Shown: in pieces, positions 56,126 to 64,000 of the stretch
How the letters are laid out: every line of letters begins with the position of its first letter
Position numbering within the stretch: position 1 is the stretch's first letter
Assembly (NCBI RefSeq): GCF_001021065.1
Contig: NZ_CP011546.1
Location: 1,736,001 to 1,800,000 of the forward strand
Direction of reading: 5' to 3'
Source of the DNA: Corynebacterium uterequi
GTDB taxonomy: Bacteria > Actinomycetota > Actinomycetes > Mycobacteriales > Mycobacteriaceae
DNA: 64,000 nucleotides
Notes under the pieces: generated by a model
Databases searched by the model: none
What the model was told of the DNA's origin: nothing
The model's input: only the letters and a program-made list of their open reading frames with translations
Made by a program: the position numbers and the translations under genes

Positions 56126-56752
56126 CTAAGCCTGGGCGGGCAGCTGCGGCATCTCGAAGCGGTTGCGCTTGAGCTCGAAGAAGTAGGGGTATGCCGCGAG
56201 GGTCTCGTAGGCGTCGAACAGCTTTCCGGCGTCCTCGCCGGCCGGGTAGCGGGTGATGACCGGCCCGAAGAAGGCGTTGTCGCCGATCTGGACGATGGGG
56301 GTTCCGGAGTCGGAGCCCACGGCATCCTGCCCGGCCTGGTGGTAGACGCGCAGCTGCGCATCGACGTCCTCGTTGTGGGCGGCGGCCGCGTAGTCGGCGT
56401 CGAGGCCGGCGGCGTCGAGCGCCTGAGCGATAATGGCGTCGTACGCGCCGAAGCCCTCCTTGCCGCCGTTGCCCTGCTCATGGATGAGCTCACCCATGAT
56501 GGTGTAAAGCTCGCCGACCTTCTCGGGGGCCTCCTGCTTGACCTTGGCAAAGACGCGGGCCGGGCCCCAGTTGGCTTCCATCTTCCGGGCGTAGGCGGCG
56601 GGGATGTCCGCGCCCTCGTTGAGAATGGACAAAGACATCGGAGTCCACTCGATGGCGAGGTCTCGGACCGTCGCGACTTCCTTAATCCAGCGCGAGGTCT
56701 TCCAGGCGAAGGGGCACGAGACGTCGAAGTAGAAGGTCACGGCAGTGGCCAT
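56126..56752 (-). CDS. DsbA-fold mycothiol-dependent nitroreductase-like protein
   Basis: A 208-residue thioredoxin-fold protein similar to the actinobacterial Rv2466c group. The active-site segment is FYFDVSCPFAWKTSRWI near residues 8-24, with a single Cys (CPFA). In Rv2466c the motif is CPWC, so the resolving Cys is absent here. GTPIVQIGDNAFFGPVI carries the cis-Pro loop. Such enzymes use mycothiol in redox reactions. The ATG at 56752 gives the standard start. Cytosolic. Confidence 0.85.
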   Translation of the reverse strand: MATAVTFYFDVSCPFAWKTSRWIKEVATVRDLAIEWTPMSLSILNEGADIPAAYARKMEANWGPARVFAKVKQEAPEKVGELYTIMGELIHEQGNGGKEGFGAYDAIIAQALDAAGLDADYAAAAHNEDVDAQLRVYHQAGQDAVGSDSGTPIVQIGDNAFFGPVITRYPAGEDAGKLFDAYETLAAYPYFFELKRNRFEMPQLPAQA

Positions 56753-56840
56753 GATTGTTGAGCCTTTCGTTGATATTTCACTGACTCCCCCACTGTAACC
56801 GAAGTGAGCGCGGCGATGACCGGTGTCTACGCTGGGGACC

Positions 56841-59387
56841 ATGACTTCTTTGAACCTCACCGAGGCGGAGGCCGCCGCCCGCTCCGCCCTCGTCTATGGG
56901 GTGCATTACCGCATCCACGTGGACCTCACCCGCTCCGAGGAGCGCTTCCCCGCTGAGACCGTCGTCACCTTTAGCACCCGCGAGCCGGGCACGACCTTCA
57001 TCGACTTGAGCACTGACGTCGCGCCGATCGTGGTCCTCGACGGCGCTTTGCTGGACACCTCGGGATACGTCGCCGAGCGTGGCATCGAGCTTCCCGAGCT
57101 CGCCGCCGGTGAGCACCGCCTCGAGGTCAAGGCGGACATTCCCTTCTCCCGGACGGGCCAAGGCCTGCACCGGGCCGTCGATCACGCCGACGGGCGCCCG
57201 TACTTCTATACGCAGTTCGAAACCGCGGATGCCAAGCGGATGTTTGCCTGCTTTGACCAGCCGGATATTAAGGCGACGTACGACCTCAGCGTCGTCGCCC
57301 GACCGGAGTGGAAGGTGATCCTCAACGAGGTTGCTGAGGTCACCCACGACGGCGACCGGGCCGTTCACCGCACCCAGATCGGCTATCCGCTGTCCACGTA
57401 CCTGGTGGCAGTATGCGCCGGCGAGTACGCCGAGTTCCGTGACGTATGGCGCGGTCAGCTCACCCACCACCCCGAGACCCCGGAAGGTCAACCCACCGAC
57501 ATGGAGGTGCCGTTGGGGTTGTACTGCCGGGCGTCGCTCGCCGAGCACCTCGACGTCGACCGCCTCATGACGGAGACGAAACAGGGCTTCGATTTCTATC
57601 ATCGACACTTCGGCTACGCGTACCCCTTCGGCAAGTATGACCAGATTTTTGTCCCTGAGTTCAACGCCGGAGCCATGGAAAATGCCGGCTGTGTCACCAT
57701 CCGCGACGAGTACGTCTTCCGCTCCAAAGAGACCCACTACAAGTACGAACGTCGGGCCGAGACCATCCTCCACGAGCTCGCCCACATGTGGTTCGGCGAC
57801 CTGGTGACGATGCGCTGGTGGGGAGACCTGTGGCTCAACGAGTCCTTCGCGACGTTCTCCGCCGCCATCTCCCAGTCTGAGGAAACCGCCTACGACACCG
57901 CCTGGGTCACGTTCGCCAACGTCGAGAAGGCCTGGGCGTACGGCCAGGATCAGTTGCCCACTACGCACCCGATCTCGACCGCGGCAGATGACATCGAGAC
58001 AGTGGAGCAGAACTTCGACGGCATCACGTACGCGAAGGGAGCCAGCGTCCTAAAGCAGCTCCAGGCCTACGTGGGCCGGGACGCGTTCTTCGCCGGGGTG
58101 CGCGCCCACTTCGCCCAGCACGCGTTCGGCAACGCTACGTTCGACGATCTGCTCGCCGCCCTTGAGCAGGCCTCCGGCCGGGATTTGAGTTTCTGGGCGG
58201 ATCAGTGGCTCAAGACCACCGGCATCAACCGCCTTGAGGTGGAGGCGGAAGTGTCCGAGGACGGGACGTACTCGCGCCTCGACATCGTGCAATCCGAACA
58301 GCCACTGCGCACGCACCGGGCGGCGGTAGGCGTCTACGACCTGCGCGATGGCCGCGTAACGCGCATTTCCCGCGCGGAATTGGACCTCACCGGCGAACGT
58401 ACTGCCGTCGACGAGCTTGTTGGCACGCCCGCCGGCCGGCTCATCCTGCCCAACGACGACGACCTCACCTACGCCCTGTTCAGCCTGCACCCGGACGAGA
58501 TCGACTTCGTCATCGCCAACATCGCCGCCTTCGACGATCCGATGGCACGCACGTTGTGCTGGTCGGCGGCGTGGCAGATGACCCGCGACGGTAAGCTGCG
58601 GGCACGCGACTTCATCGAGCTCGTGGCCCGCGGTGCCGAGTATGAGACGGAACTGGCGGTCACCGAACGCGTCTTGAACCAGGCCGCCACTGCCTGGCGA
58701 CGCTTCGCCGATCCGGCCTGGGCCGAAAGCTCCACGGTGCTCGTCGACGCCCTGCTGCGGGGCGCACAGTCCGCCGACCCCGACGTGGCCATCATCTTCG
58801 AGCGGGTGTTGGCTGAGGTCGAACTCACTGATGCTGCGGCCGACCACTTGCGTAGTCTGCTGGATAGTGACGACGCCGATCAGCGGTGGCGCGCCCTCAT
58901 CGCCCTCGTCGCCCGCGGGGAACTCAGCGAGGAGGATATCGCAGCCCATGCCGACCGCGATCACTCCTCCACGGGCGTACTCCAGGCGCTCAAGGCCCGC
59001 GCCGCCCGCCCTGACCCGGAGGTCAAGGCAAAGGTGTGGCAGAGGCTGTGCGCCCCGGGCCTGAGCAATCTGGAAACCCGGTACCTGCTCGAAGGTCTGG
59101 TCGCTCCGGGCGCCAAGCCGCACCTGGAGCAGTTCTCCGAGAGCTACTACGACACGGTACGCGGCGTCTGGGATGCACTGCCGCCGGAGTCCGCCCGCAC
59201 CGTCGTGGCGGACACCTTCCCGCGCTGGGACCTCACCGAGGAAGGCCTTGCCCGAGGTCAGCGATTCCTGGACACGGATCTACCCGCGGCCCTCCGGCGC
59301 TTGCTGGCCGAGGAGGTCGATGCTCAAGCGCGGGCACTTCGGCTGCGCGCCGTCGATGCCGGGGCTACGGTAGAGACAATGAGATGA
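56841..59387 (+). CDS. pepN: Aminopeptidase N (M1 metallopeptidase)
   Basis: An 848-residue zinc aminopeptidase that trims N-terminal residues from peptides in the cytosol. The substrate-binding GAMENAG motif is at about 276-282. Zinc-binding HELAHMWFGD begins at 311, with the distal Glu in WLNESFATF. The C-terminal helical ERAP1-like domain is complete. The ATG at 56841 follows GGGGACC and matches family starts; six codons upstream are possible. It is divergent from the DsbA-like gene with a short shared promoter. Confidence 0.96.
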   Translation: MTSLNLTEAEAAARSALVYGVHYRIHVDLTRSEERFPAETVVTFSTREPGTTFIDLSTDVAPIVVLDGALLDTSGYVAERGIELPELAAGEHRLEVKADIPFSRTGQGLHRAVDHADGRPYFYTQFETADAKRMFACFDQPDIKATYDLSVVARPEWKVILNEVAEVTHDGDRAVHRTQIGYPLSTYLVAVCAGEYAEFRDVWRGQLTHHPETPEGQPTDMEVPLGLYCRASLAEHLDVDRLMTETKQGFDFYHRHFGYAYPFGKYDQIFVPEFNAGAMENAGCVTIRDEYVFRSKETHYKYERRAETILHELAHMWFGDLVTMRWWGDLWLNESFATFSAAISQSEETAYDTAWVTFANVEKAWAYGQDQLPTTHPISTAADDIETVEQNFDGITYAKGASVLKQLQAYVGRDAFFAGVRAHFAQHAFGNATFDDLLAALEQASGRDLSFWADQWLKTTGINRLEVEAEVSEDGTYSRLDIVQSEQPLRTHRAAVGVYDLRDGRVTRISRAELDLTGERTAVDELVGTPAGRLILPNDDDLTYALFSLHPDEIDFVIANIAAFDDPMARTLCWSAAWQMTRDGKLRARDFIELVARGAEYETELAVTERVLNQAATAWRRFADPAWAESSTVLVDALLRGAQSADPDVAIIFERVLAEVELTDAAADHLRSLLDSDDADQRWRALIALVARGELSEEDIAAHADRDHSSTGVLQALKARAARPDPEVKAKVWQRLCAPGLSNLETRYLLEGLVAPGAKPHLEQFSESYYDTVRGVWDALPPESARTVVADTFPRWDLTEEGLARGQRFLDTDLPAALRRLLAEEVDAQARALRLRAVDAGATVETMR

Positions 59388-59495
59388 TGAAAGAACTCTC
59401 ATGGCGGCTTCATCAGGGATTCACTGCCCGGATCCATACTGAGTGAGTACCCCAGTATTCAATTCTGCGCCGCGAACGACCCAGAGGGATTGCAC

Positions 59496-59963
59496 ATGAG
59501 CTCCTTAAAGTCCGCCGCTCCGATCATCGCCATCGGGGCACTGATCGTCATCATTGGCTTGGGCGGCCTGGCTCTGGCCAATAACACGTCGAGCCCGGAG
59601 GTATCCGGGCCCGACGCGACCGTGAGCATCGCCCCAGCCACCGAGACGACCACGCCGTCTACGTCATCCTCCGAGGAGACGACGACCACGTCTTCGTCCT
59701 CGTCGCCATCCACCGAGCCCTCGGCTAGCAAGGATGCGAAGGCCACCACAGGTGAGAAGGCCAGCGGGCGCGCAGGCTCGGCAGGCTCGGCCTCTGGCGG
59801 CTCCGGCGGTTCAGGCTCTGGCGGCTCCGGCGGTTCAGGCTCGGGTGGCGGCGCCGTCCGGCCCGCCCCGGCACCGGCACCAGCACCAGCCCCGCAGATC
59901 AACCACCAGCCCTATGTCGACGACGACTACGACGATTGGGACGACGACTACGACGATGACTAA
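59496..59963 (+). CDS. Secreted or membrane-anchored Gly/Ser- and Asp/Tyr-rich protein coupled to a histidine kinase
   Basis: A 155-residue protein of unrecognised family. One hydrophobic helix (about 8-28; APIIAIGALIVIIGLGGLAL) is followed by a Thr/Ser/Glu-rich stretch and a perfect-looking GGSGGSGSGGSGGSGSGGG run near 101-119. An Ala-Pro repeat follows, and the acidic end is DDDYDDWDDDYDDD. It is translated just ahead of the kinase, whose ATG lies inside its last codons (8-bp overlap). The Asp/Tyr cluster could bind cations. It may be a sensor accessory (inference). The ATG at 59496 has AGAGGG upstream. Confidence 0.75.
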   Translation: MSSLKSAAPIIAIGALIVIIGLGGLALANNTSSPEVSGPDATVSIAPATETTTPSTSSSEETTTTSSSSSPSTEPSASKDAKATTGEKASGRAGSAGSASGGSGGSGSGGSGGSGSGGGAVRPAPAPAPAPAPQINHQPYVDDDYDDWDDDYDDD

Positions 59964-61485
59964 AACCTCTTCCCCGGCACCCTCGGGCGCTACCGCTGCG
60001 TCGGCCAGCACATCTCGACTGCGCCCGGCCTCCCTGGCAGAGTTCCTCCCACACCGTTCGCTGCGTTGGCGCATCGTGTGGTGGATCGTCGCCGTGGTCA
60101 CGGTCGCGCTCTTTTCGGTGATTTTCATGTCCCGCTCGCTGCTGATCTCCGAGGTCAGCGACAACGCCAACGCCGCCGTCGAGCAGGAGTTGGAGGAGTT
60201 CCGCCGCTTCGCCACGGAGGGCATCGACCCGGCGACGCAGCAGCCGTTCACCTCGTCGGCGCGGCTCATCGAGACCTTCATGTCCCGGCAGTGGCCCGAC
60301 GACGACGAGCTGTTCATCGGCCGGGCCGAAGGAAACCTCATCACCTTCGACTACACCGGTTGGTCCGGGTCCGTGCCGCCGCCGGTGGATACCCGTGGGG
60401 TGTTCGCCCGCGAGATCTTCGAGGCACCTCACGACTCGGGCGTTTTCCACGATCCTGACTTCGGTGACATCCACTGGGGTCGCGTGTCGGTGGCCGACGA
60501 CCAACCGGCCAGTCTCGTGGTGGCCTACTTCACCGAGGAAGACCGCGGGGAGGTGGCCAGCCAGGTGCGGGTGATTGTCCTGGTGGGGTTGGCCGCTCTC
60601 ATCGCCTCGGTGCTCATCGCCTATTTCATCGCCGGCCCCATCATCGCGCCGCTGCGCTCGGTACGCCACGTGGCACACAGCATCACCAACGCCGACCTGA
60701 GTCAGCGCGTGCCGGTGACGGGCAACGATGAGATCACCAAGCTGGCATTGACGTTCAACGAGATGCTCGACCGCTTGGAAAAGGCGTACCGGGAACAGCG
60801 TCAGTTCGTCGACGACGCCGGCCACGAGCTACGCACGCCCATCACCGTGGTGCGAGGTCAGCTGGAGTTGCTCGAATCCACGCCGCCGGAGCAGCGAGCT
60901 CGTTCCATTCAGCTCGCCATCGCCGAATTGGACCGGATGTCGCGCATGGTGACGGACATGCTCACTCTGGCGTTGGCCGACTCGGGCAATCTGGTGTCTA
61001 CCGCCCCGCACGACGTCGCCGAGCTCATGATCGACATTGAGGACAAGGCCACGACGCTATCGGATCGGGTGTCCCTCGTCGACGTCGCCGAGGGCGTCGT
61101 TAACCTGGATGAAAACCGCGTCACCGAGGCCATCCTCGAACTCTATGGCAATGCTCTGCGCTACAGCGACGACGAGATTGTCATCGGCTCCGAGTACATC
61201 GGAGAGGGCGCGGACCGGATGCTGCAGATCTGGGTCCGGGACCGTGGGCCGGGCATCAGCTGGGACAAGCAGTCGACCATCTTCGATCGCTTCACCCGCG
61301 CGGAACGCAATGGCAACGCCCGCCCCACCGGCGGGGCCGGGCTGGGCCTCTCCATTGTCGCCGCCATCGCCGAGGGCCACGGCGGCCGGGCGTTTGTCGA
61401 CTCGACAAGGGGCCTGGGCTCTATCTTCGGCATCGAGATCCCGGCCCTGGTCACCCACCGTGAGCCCCGAGAGGATCACGCATGA
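59956..61485 (+). CDS. Two-component sensor histidine kinase
   Basis: A 509-residue membrane kinase. TM1 is at about 38-58, an extracytoplasmic sensor at 60-204, TM2 at 205-226 and HAMP at 227-280. The H-box FVDDAGHELRTP has phospho-acceptor His290. The N-box is LYGNALRYSD near 397-405, G1 is VRDRGPGIS and G2 is GGAGLGLSIVAAI. All catalytic motifs are present. The first 35 residues are Ser/Ala/Pro-rich. Its start overlaps the preceding small-protein gene by 8 bp and its stop overlaps the response regulator by ATGA. The signal is unknown. Confidence 0.95.
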   Translation: MTKTSSPAPSGATAASASTSRLRPASLAEFLPHRSLRWRIVWWIVAVVTVALFSVIFMSRSLLISEVSDNANAAVEQELEEFRRFATEGIDPATQQPFTSSARLIETFMSRQWPDDDELFIGRAEGNLITFDYTGWSGSVPPPVDTRGVFAREIFEAPHDSGVFHDPDFGDIHWGRVSVADDQPASLVVAYFTEEDRGEVASQVRVIVLVGLAALIASVLIAYFIAGPIIAPLRSVRHVAHSITNADLSQRVPVTGNDEITKLALTFNEMLDRLEKAYREQRQFVDDAGHELRTPITVVRGQLELLESTPPEQRARSIQLAIAELDRMSRMVTDMLTLALADSGNLVSTAPHDVAELMIDIEDKATTLSDRVSLVDVAEGVVNLDENRVTEAILELYGNALRYSDDEIVIGSEYIGEGADRMLQIWVRDRGPGISWDKQSTIFDRFTRAERNGNARPTGGAGLGLSIVAAIAEGHGGRAFVDSTRGLGSIFGIEIPALVTHREPREDHA

Positions 61486-62159
61486 GCCGCGTCTTGATCG
61501 CTGAGGATGACCCCGGAATCGCCGACTTCATCGAACGTGGACTCACCGCGGCCGGCTACGCCTGCGATGTCGTCGATTCCGGCCCCGGCGCATACGCCAT
61601 GGCCCGCACCGGGGATTTTGACCTCATGATCCTCGATCTGGGGCTACCGCACATGGACGGCGCGCAGGTACTAGAGGAATTGCGGGCCGTCGGCTCCGCT
61701 ATGCCTGTCATCGTGCTCAGCGCCCGGACGAGCGTTGCGGATCGGGTGCGTTCCCTCGAAGGCGGCGCCGACGACTACATGCCCAAGCCCTTCCAATTCG
61801 CCGAGCTCTTGGCCCGGGTGCGCCTGCGCCTGGCGGCCAGTGCGGCGTCGAAGCAGGCTAGTTCAGCCGTCGACGCCGCGCGCCTCACCCACCGCGGCCT
61901 GGTGCTCGACCTGCGGGAGCACCGGGTGCGTGTGGGCGAGAAGTGGAAGGACCTGTCCCGGCGCGAGATGGGCTTGTTGGAGACGTTCATGCGCCACCCG
62001 GGGCAAATCCTGTCGAGAGTCCAGCTTCTCAGCATGGTGTGGGGCATGGATTTCGACCCGGGTTCCAACGTGGTTGACGTCTACATCCGCACTCTGCGCA
62101 AGAAGATCGGAGCCGACAAGATCGAAACGATCCGCGGCTCCGGGTACCGGCTGGTCTAG
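61482..62159 (+). CDS. OmpR/PhoB family response regulator
   Basis: A 225-residue regulator. The receiver domain has AEDD (acidic pocket, 7-10), phospho-acceptor Asp52 in ILDLGLP and Lys102 in MPKPF. A winged-helix DNA-binding domain at about 130-225 ends RGSGYRLV. It is coupled to the kinase by a 4-bp overlap. It converges with the decayed ABC ATPase gene, the coding ends overlapping by 4 bp. Target genes unknown; the upstream small protein gene is a likely one. Confidence 0.95.
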   Translation: MSRVLIAEDDPGIADFIERGLTAAGYACDVVDSGPGAYAMARTGDFDLMILDLGLPHMDGAQVLEELRAVGSAMPVIVLSARTSVADRVRSLEGGADDYMPKPFQFAELLARVRLRLAASAASKQASSAVDAARLTHRGLVLDLREHRVRVGEKWKDLSRREMGLLETFMRHPGQILSRVQLLSMVWGMDFDPGSNVVDVYIRTLRKKIGADKIETIRGSGYRLV

Positions 62160-62830
62160 CCGCGCGTCGCCTGTAGTGTCTCCCAGGTGTCCTTCTCGAC
62201 GTCGCCGACAGCGTCGATGACGGTGTCATTGCGACCCACCGACAGCGATACCAGAGTGCCGACCGGCATCGTCTCCGCCAAGTGCGTGGCCATGTCGAGG
62301 CGCAGGATGCCCTTGGACAGCGTGCCCTCGACGATGACGGAGGTGTAGATGCCGCGCAGCTGGCGATCGACCACCGCGTAGCGCCCGGCGGGGTCGACGG
62401 TGGCGAGCAGCTGCTCGGGTCGCAGCAGCGCCGAGGCGATCTCACCGACGTTCGGGGCCGACTCACGGTTGACGACCTTGAGCCGGGTGTCCAGCACGAG
62501 GATCTCCTCCGGGGAGATCATCTCACCGACCACCCGGTTGGCGATGCCGACGCTTTGTTGAATGCGACGGATTTCGTCACGCAGCTGGCCGCGCACCTTC
62601 GCGTCGAGAGCAGAAAGTGGCTCGTCGAGCAGCAACACGTCCGGCTCGATCGCCAAGGCGCGGGCCAGAGCGACGCGCTGCTGCTGACCGCCGGACATCT
62701 GACTCGGCAGCTTGGCGACGTGCTCGTGCAGGCCGACCAATTCCAGCAGCTCCTGCGCGCGCTTGGTGCGCTTGGCCTTGTCCAAGCCGCGGATCTTCAG
62801 CCCGTAAGCCACGTTGTCGGTGGCGTTCAT
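62156..62830 (-). pseudogene. Decayed ABC ATPase (lacks Walker A and H-loop)
   Basis: The 224-codon frame keeps the signature MSGGQQQRVALARAL, Walker B VLLLDEPLSALD and a C-terminal TOBE domain (ALLRPEQLLATV...TLVSLSV). It starts at NATDNVAYGLKIRG, the region after the Q-loop, so Walker A and the first 90 or so residues are missing. After RRIQQSVG the sequence jumps to NRVVGEMISPEEI, skipping the H-loop region. It cannot be an active ATPase. No permease is adjacent. The 5' part was probably lost at the scar beside it. Confidence 0.8.
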
Positions 62831-63402
62831 GTGGGGTGCGGGGTGCCCAGTTTTCAGGACCAGGCTGGATTAGAGTCGCTGACAATCGACGTACCCACCA
62901 CAGCATGGAGGGCACGCCCAACAACGTCGGAGCAGTTGGCCCAACGCCAAGGAAGTTGATACTGGAGTTCTATCCGAGCGATAGCTCGCGGCACAACGTC
63001 ACCGAGTTCTTGCCGTCGATCATGCTGGCCACCGAGCTGGCGTTCGACAGGGCGTTTTCGACTTATTCCTTCTCGAAGCCCTCGCTCGCGCTGCATCCTG
63101 GGGAAATAGCGTCGGGAATCTCCGCCCGTGGTGGAACAATTACTTTAATTCCAGCACTTCCTAGCCGGCTTACGATGTGGTTATCACGCCGAGTTCAAGC
63201 GAGATTACCCACATCGCCTCTCTAACCTTCCCCCAACTCTTCACAACTGAAGACGGGACGCTGAGCGCTCACTCATGGGGCCTGCCTCACTGCGCGGCGC
63301 TGTTCTTCCTACTAGCCAACACACAGCCGCGGTGGGCTGGCGCCACCATCGAAGCGATTCCTCGCTTCGCCTAGCCCGCGCCGTCACGGCTCGGTTGAGA
63401 CC
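62831..63402. other. Gene-poor scar between the decayed ATPase and metB
   Basis: No confident gene is present. Short open frames on both strands lack recognisable motifs and SD sites. Base composition is mixed and less GC-rich at 63120-63260 than in the flanking genes. It probably contains broken genes or insertion remnants. The only clear structure is the metB terminator at 63350-63369. Confidence 0.6.
63350..63369 (-). terminator. Candidate metB terminator
   Basis: CGAAGCGA (63350-63357) and TCGCTTCG (63362-63369) form a perfect 8-bp stem with a TTCC/GGAA tetraloop, 33 bp past the metB stop. There is no U-run. Confidence 0.65.
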
Positions 63403-64000
63403 CTAGCGCCGCGCGACAGCCGCCAGCGCCTGCTCGACATCGGCGAGAAGGTCGCCTACGTCTTCAATGCCCACGGAAATGCGCACGAGTTCTCGCGGTA
63501 CCTCCAGCTGGGAACCGGTGGCGGACTGGTGCGTCATGCTCGCCGGATGTTCAAGCAGAGACTCAACACCTCCTAAGGACTCGGCCAGGCAGATGAGCGA
63601 GGTGGAGGTACAGAAAGTCTTCGCGTCATCCTCGCTGTGGAAGCTCACCGAGACCATCCCGCCGTAGCGCCGCATCTGCCGGGTGGCCACATCATGGCCC
63701 GGGTGGCTGGCAAGACCGGGATAGTGCACCGCCGCCACTACGTCGCCGCGGGAAGGCTCCGCGAGGTGATGCGCCAGCGCCTCGGCGTTGTCGCAGTGGC
63801 GATCCATCCGCACGCCGAGGGTCTTGATCCCCCGGGTGGTGAGGTAGGCGTCGAAGGGACTGAGGATAGCGCCGGCGCCGCCCTGATAAAACCGCAGCCG
63901 CTCGTCGAGGGCGGCGTCGCTGGTGACGACGAGTCCGCCGATGACGTCGGAGTGCCCGCCAAGATACTTGGTGGCGGAGTGCACGACGACGTCGGCGCCG
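63403..64000 (-). CDS. metB: Cystathionine gamma-synthase, C-terminal part (cut by window edge)
   Basis: The visible ~198 residues contain the PLP-lysine motif SATKYLGGHSDVIGG and the C-terminal domain, with LAESLGGVESLLEHPASMTH and the ending RISVGIEDVGDLLADVEQALA. This is the Cys/Met-metabolism PLP family; MetB makes cystathionine from an acylated homoserine and cysteine. The frame stays open to the right edge. As remembered, metB is near here in C. glutamicum; other family members (MetY, MetC-like) are less likely but not excluded. Confidence 0.88.
   Translation of the reverse strand, partial: GADVVVHSATKYLGGHSDVIGGLVVTSDAALDERLRFYQGGAGAILSPFDAYLTTRGIKTLGVRMDRHCDNAEALAHHLAEPSRGDVVAAVHYPGLASHPGHDVATRQMRRYGGMVSVSFHSEDDAKTFCTSTSLICLAESLGGVESLLEHPASMTHQSATGSQLEVPRELVRISVGIEDVGDLLADVEQALAAVARR

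Noticed and set aside
62617..63225. Plus-strand frame of 202 codons across the scar
   Set aside because: Its first half is antisense to the ATPase remnant and arginine-rich; the second half has no recognisable motif, SD site or family.
63177..63374. A 65-codon plus-strand frame before metB
   Set aside because: No SD or family match, and its 3' end runs through the metB terminator hairpin.

Overview
The window reads as a chromosomal segment of a Corynebacterium. Codon use is GC-rich and genes are tightly packed. Gene order matches the corynebacterial core as I remember it from C. glutamicum: nadD-proA, a 2-hydroxyacid dehydrogenase, proB, obg, rpmA-rplU, rne, ndk, folC-valS, mdh, clpX, clpP2-clpP1-tig, rpiB, pepN and metB. 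A ClgR-type site in front of clpP1, a DtxR-type site in front of a haem importer, and a mycothiol-type thioredoxin-fold protein fit that genus. The species cannot be fixed from the sequence alone.

Layout. 0-13 kb is a mostly minus-strand housekeeping block: NAD and proline synthesis, ThrE export, Obg, ribosomal proteins L27 and L21, RNase E and Ndk, plus one secreted SGNH hydrolase. 13-20 kb holds a LacI regulator and a compact minus-strand operon. It encodes a HAD phosphatase, a complete Ugp-like ABC importer and a 2H (DUF1868) phosphoesterase, with a perfect LacI-type palindrome just before the first gene. 20-24 kb has a pirin, a secreted purple-acid-phosphatase-like enzyme and small membrane proteins. 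23-33 kb is valS-folC-(RimK-like ATP-grasp), a short Hsp70, mdh, a TetR regulator and clpX.

33.7-46 kb, between clpX and clpP2, is accessory. It contains an ABC importer without its own ATPase, a PPOX-like protein, a nucleoside hydrolase, a GntR regulator with an MHS transporter, and an AAHS aromatic-acid transporter. It then has a DUF3558 lipoprotein translationally coupled to a PPE/ESX-like protein, a nested repeat region, and an orphan muconolactone-isomerase homologue. In C. glutamicum this interval holds the pca/cat/ben aromatic catabolic genes, so the AAHS transporter and the CatC homologue look like what is left of that island.

46-64 kb returns to core genes: clpP2-clpP1 under a ClgR site, tig, tRNA-Pro, hmuTUV under a DtxR site, tRNA-Gly, rpiB, an MHS transporter, a mycothiol-type DsbA-fold protein and pepN. 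After these come a small Asp/Tyr-rich secreted protein overlapping a histidine kinase/response regulator pair, a decayed ABC ATPase with a gene-poor scar, and the 3' part of metB at the edge. No CRISPR array, intact insertion sequence or prophage was recognised. The strongest candidate for an undescribed system is the LacI/HAD/Ugp-like/2H-phosphoesterase operon, which looks like a phosphodiester uptake-and-degradation unit. The next candidate is the DUF3558/PPE-like pair with its adjacent repeats.
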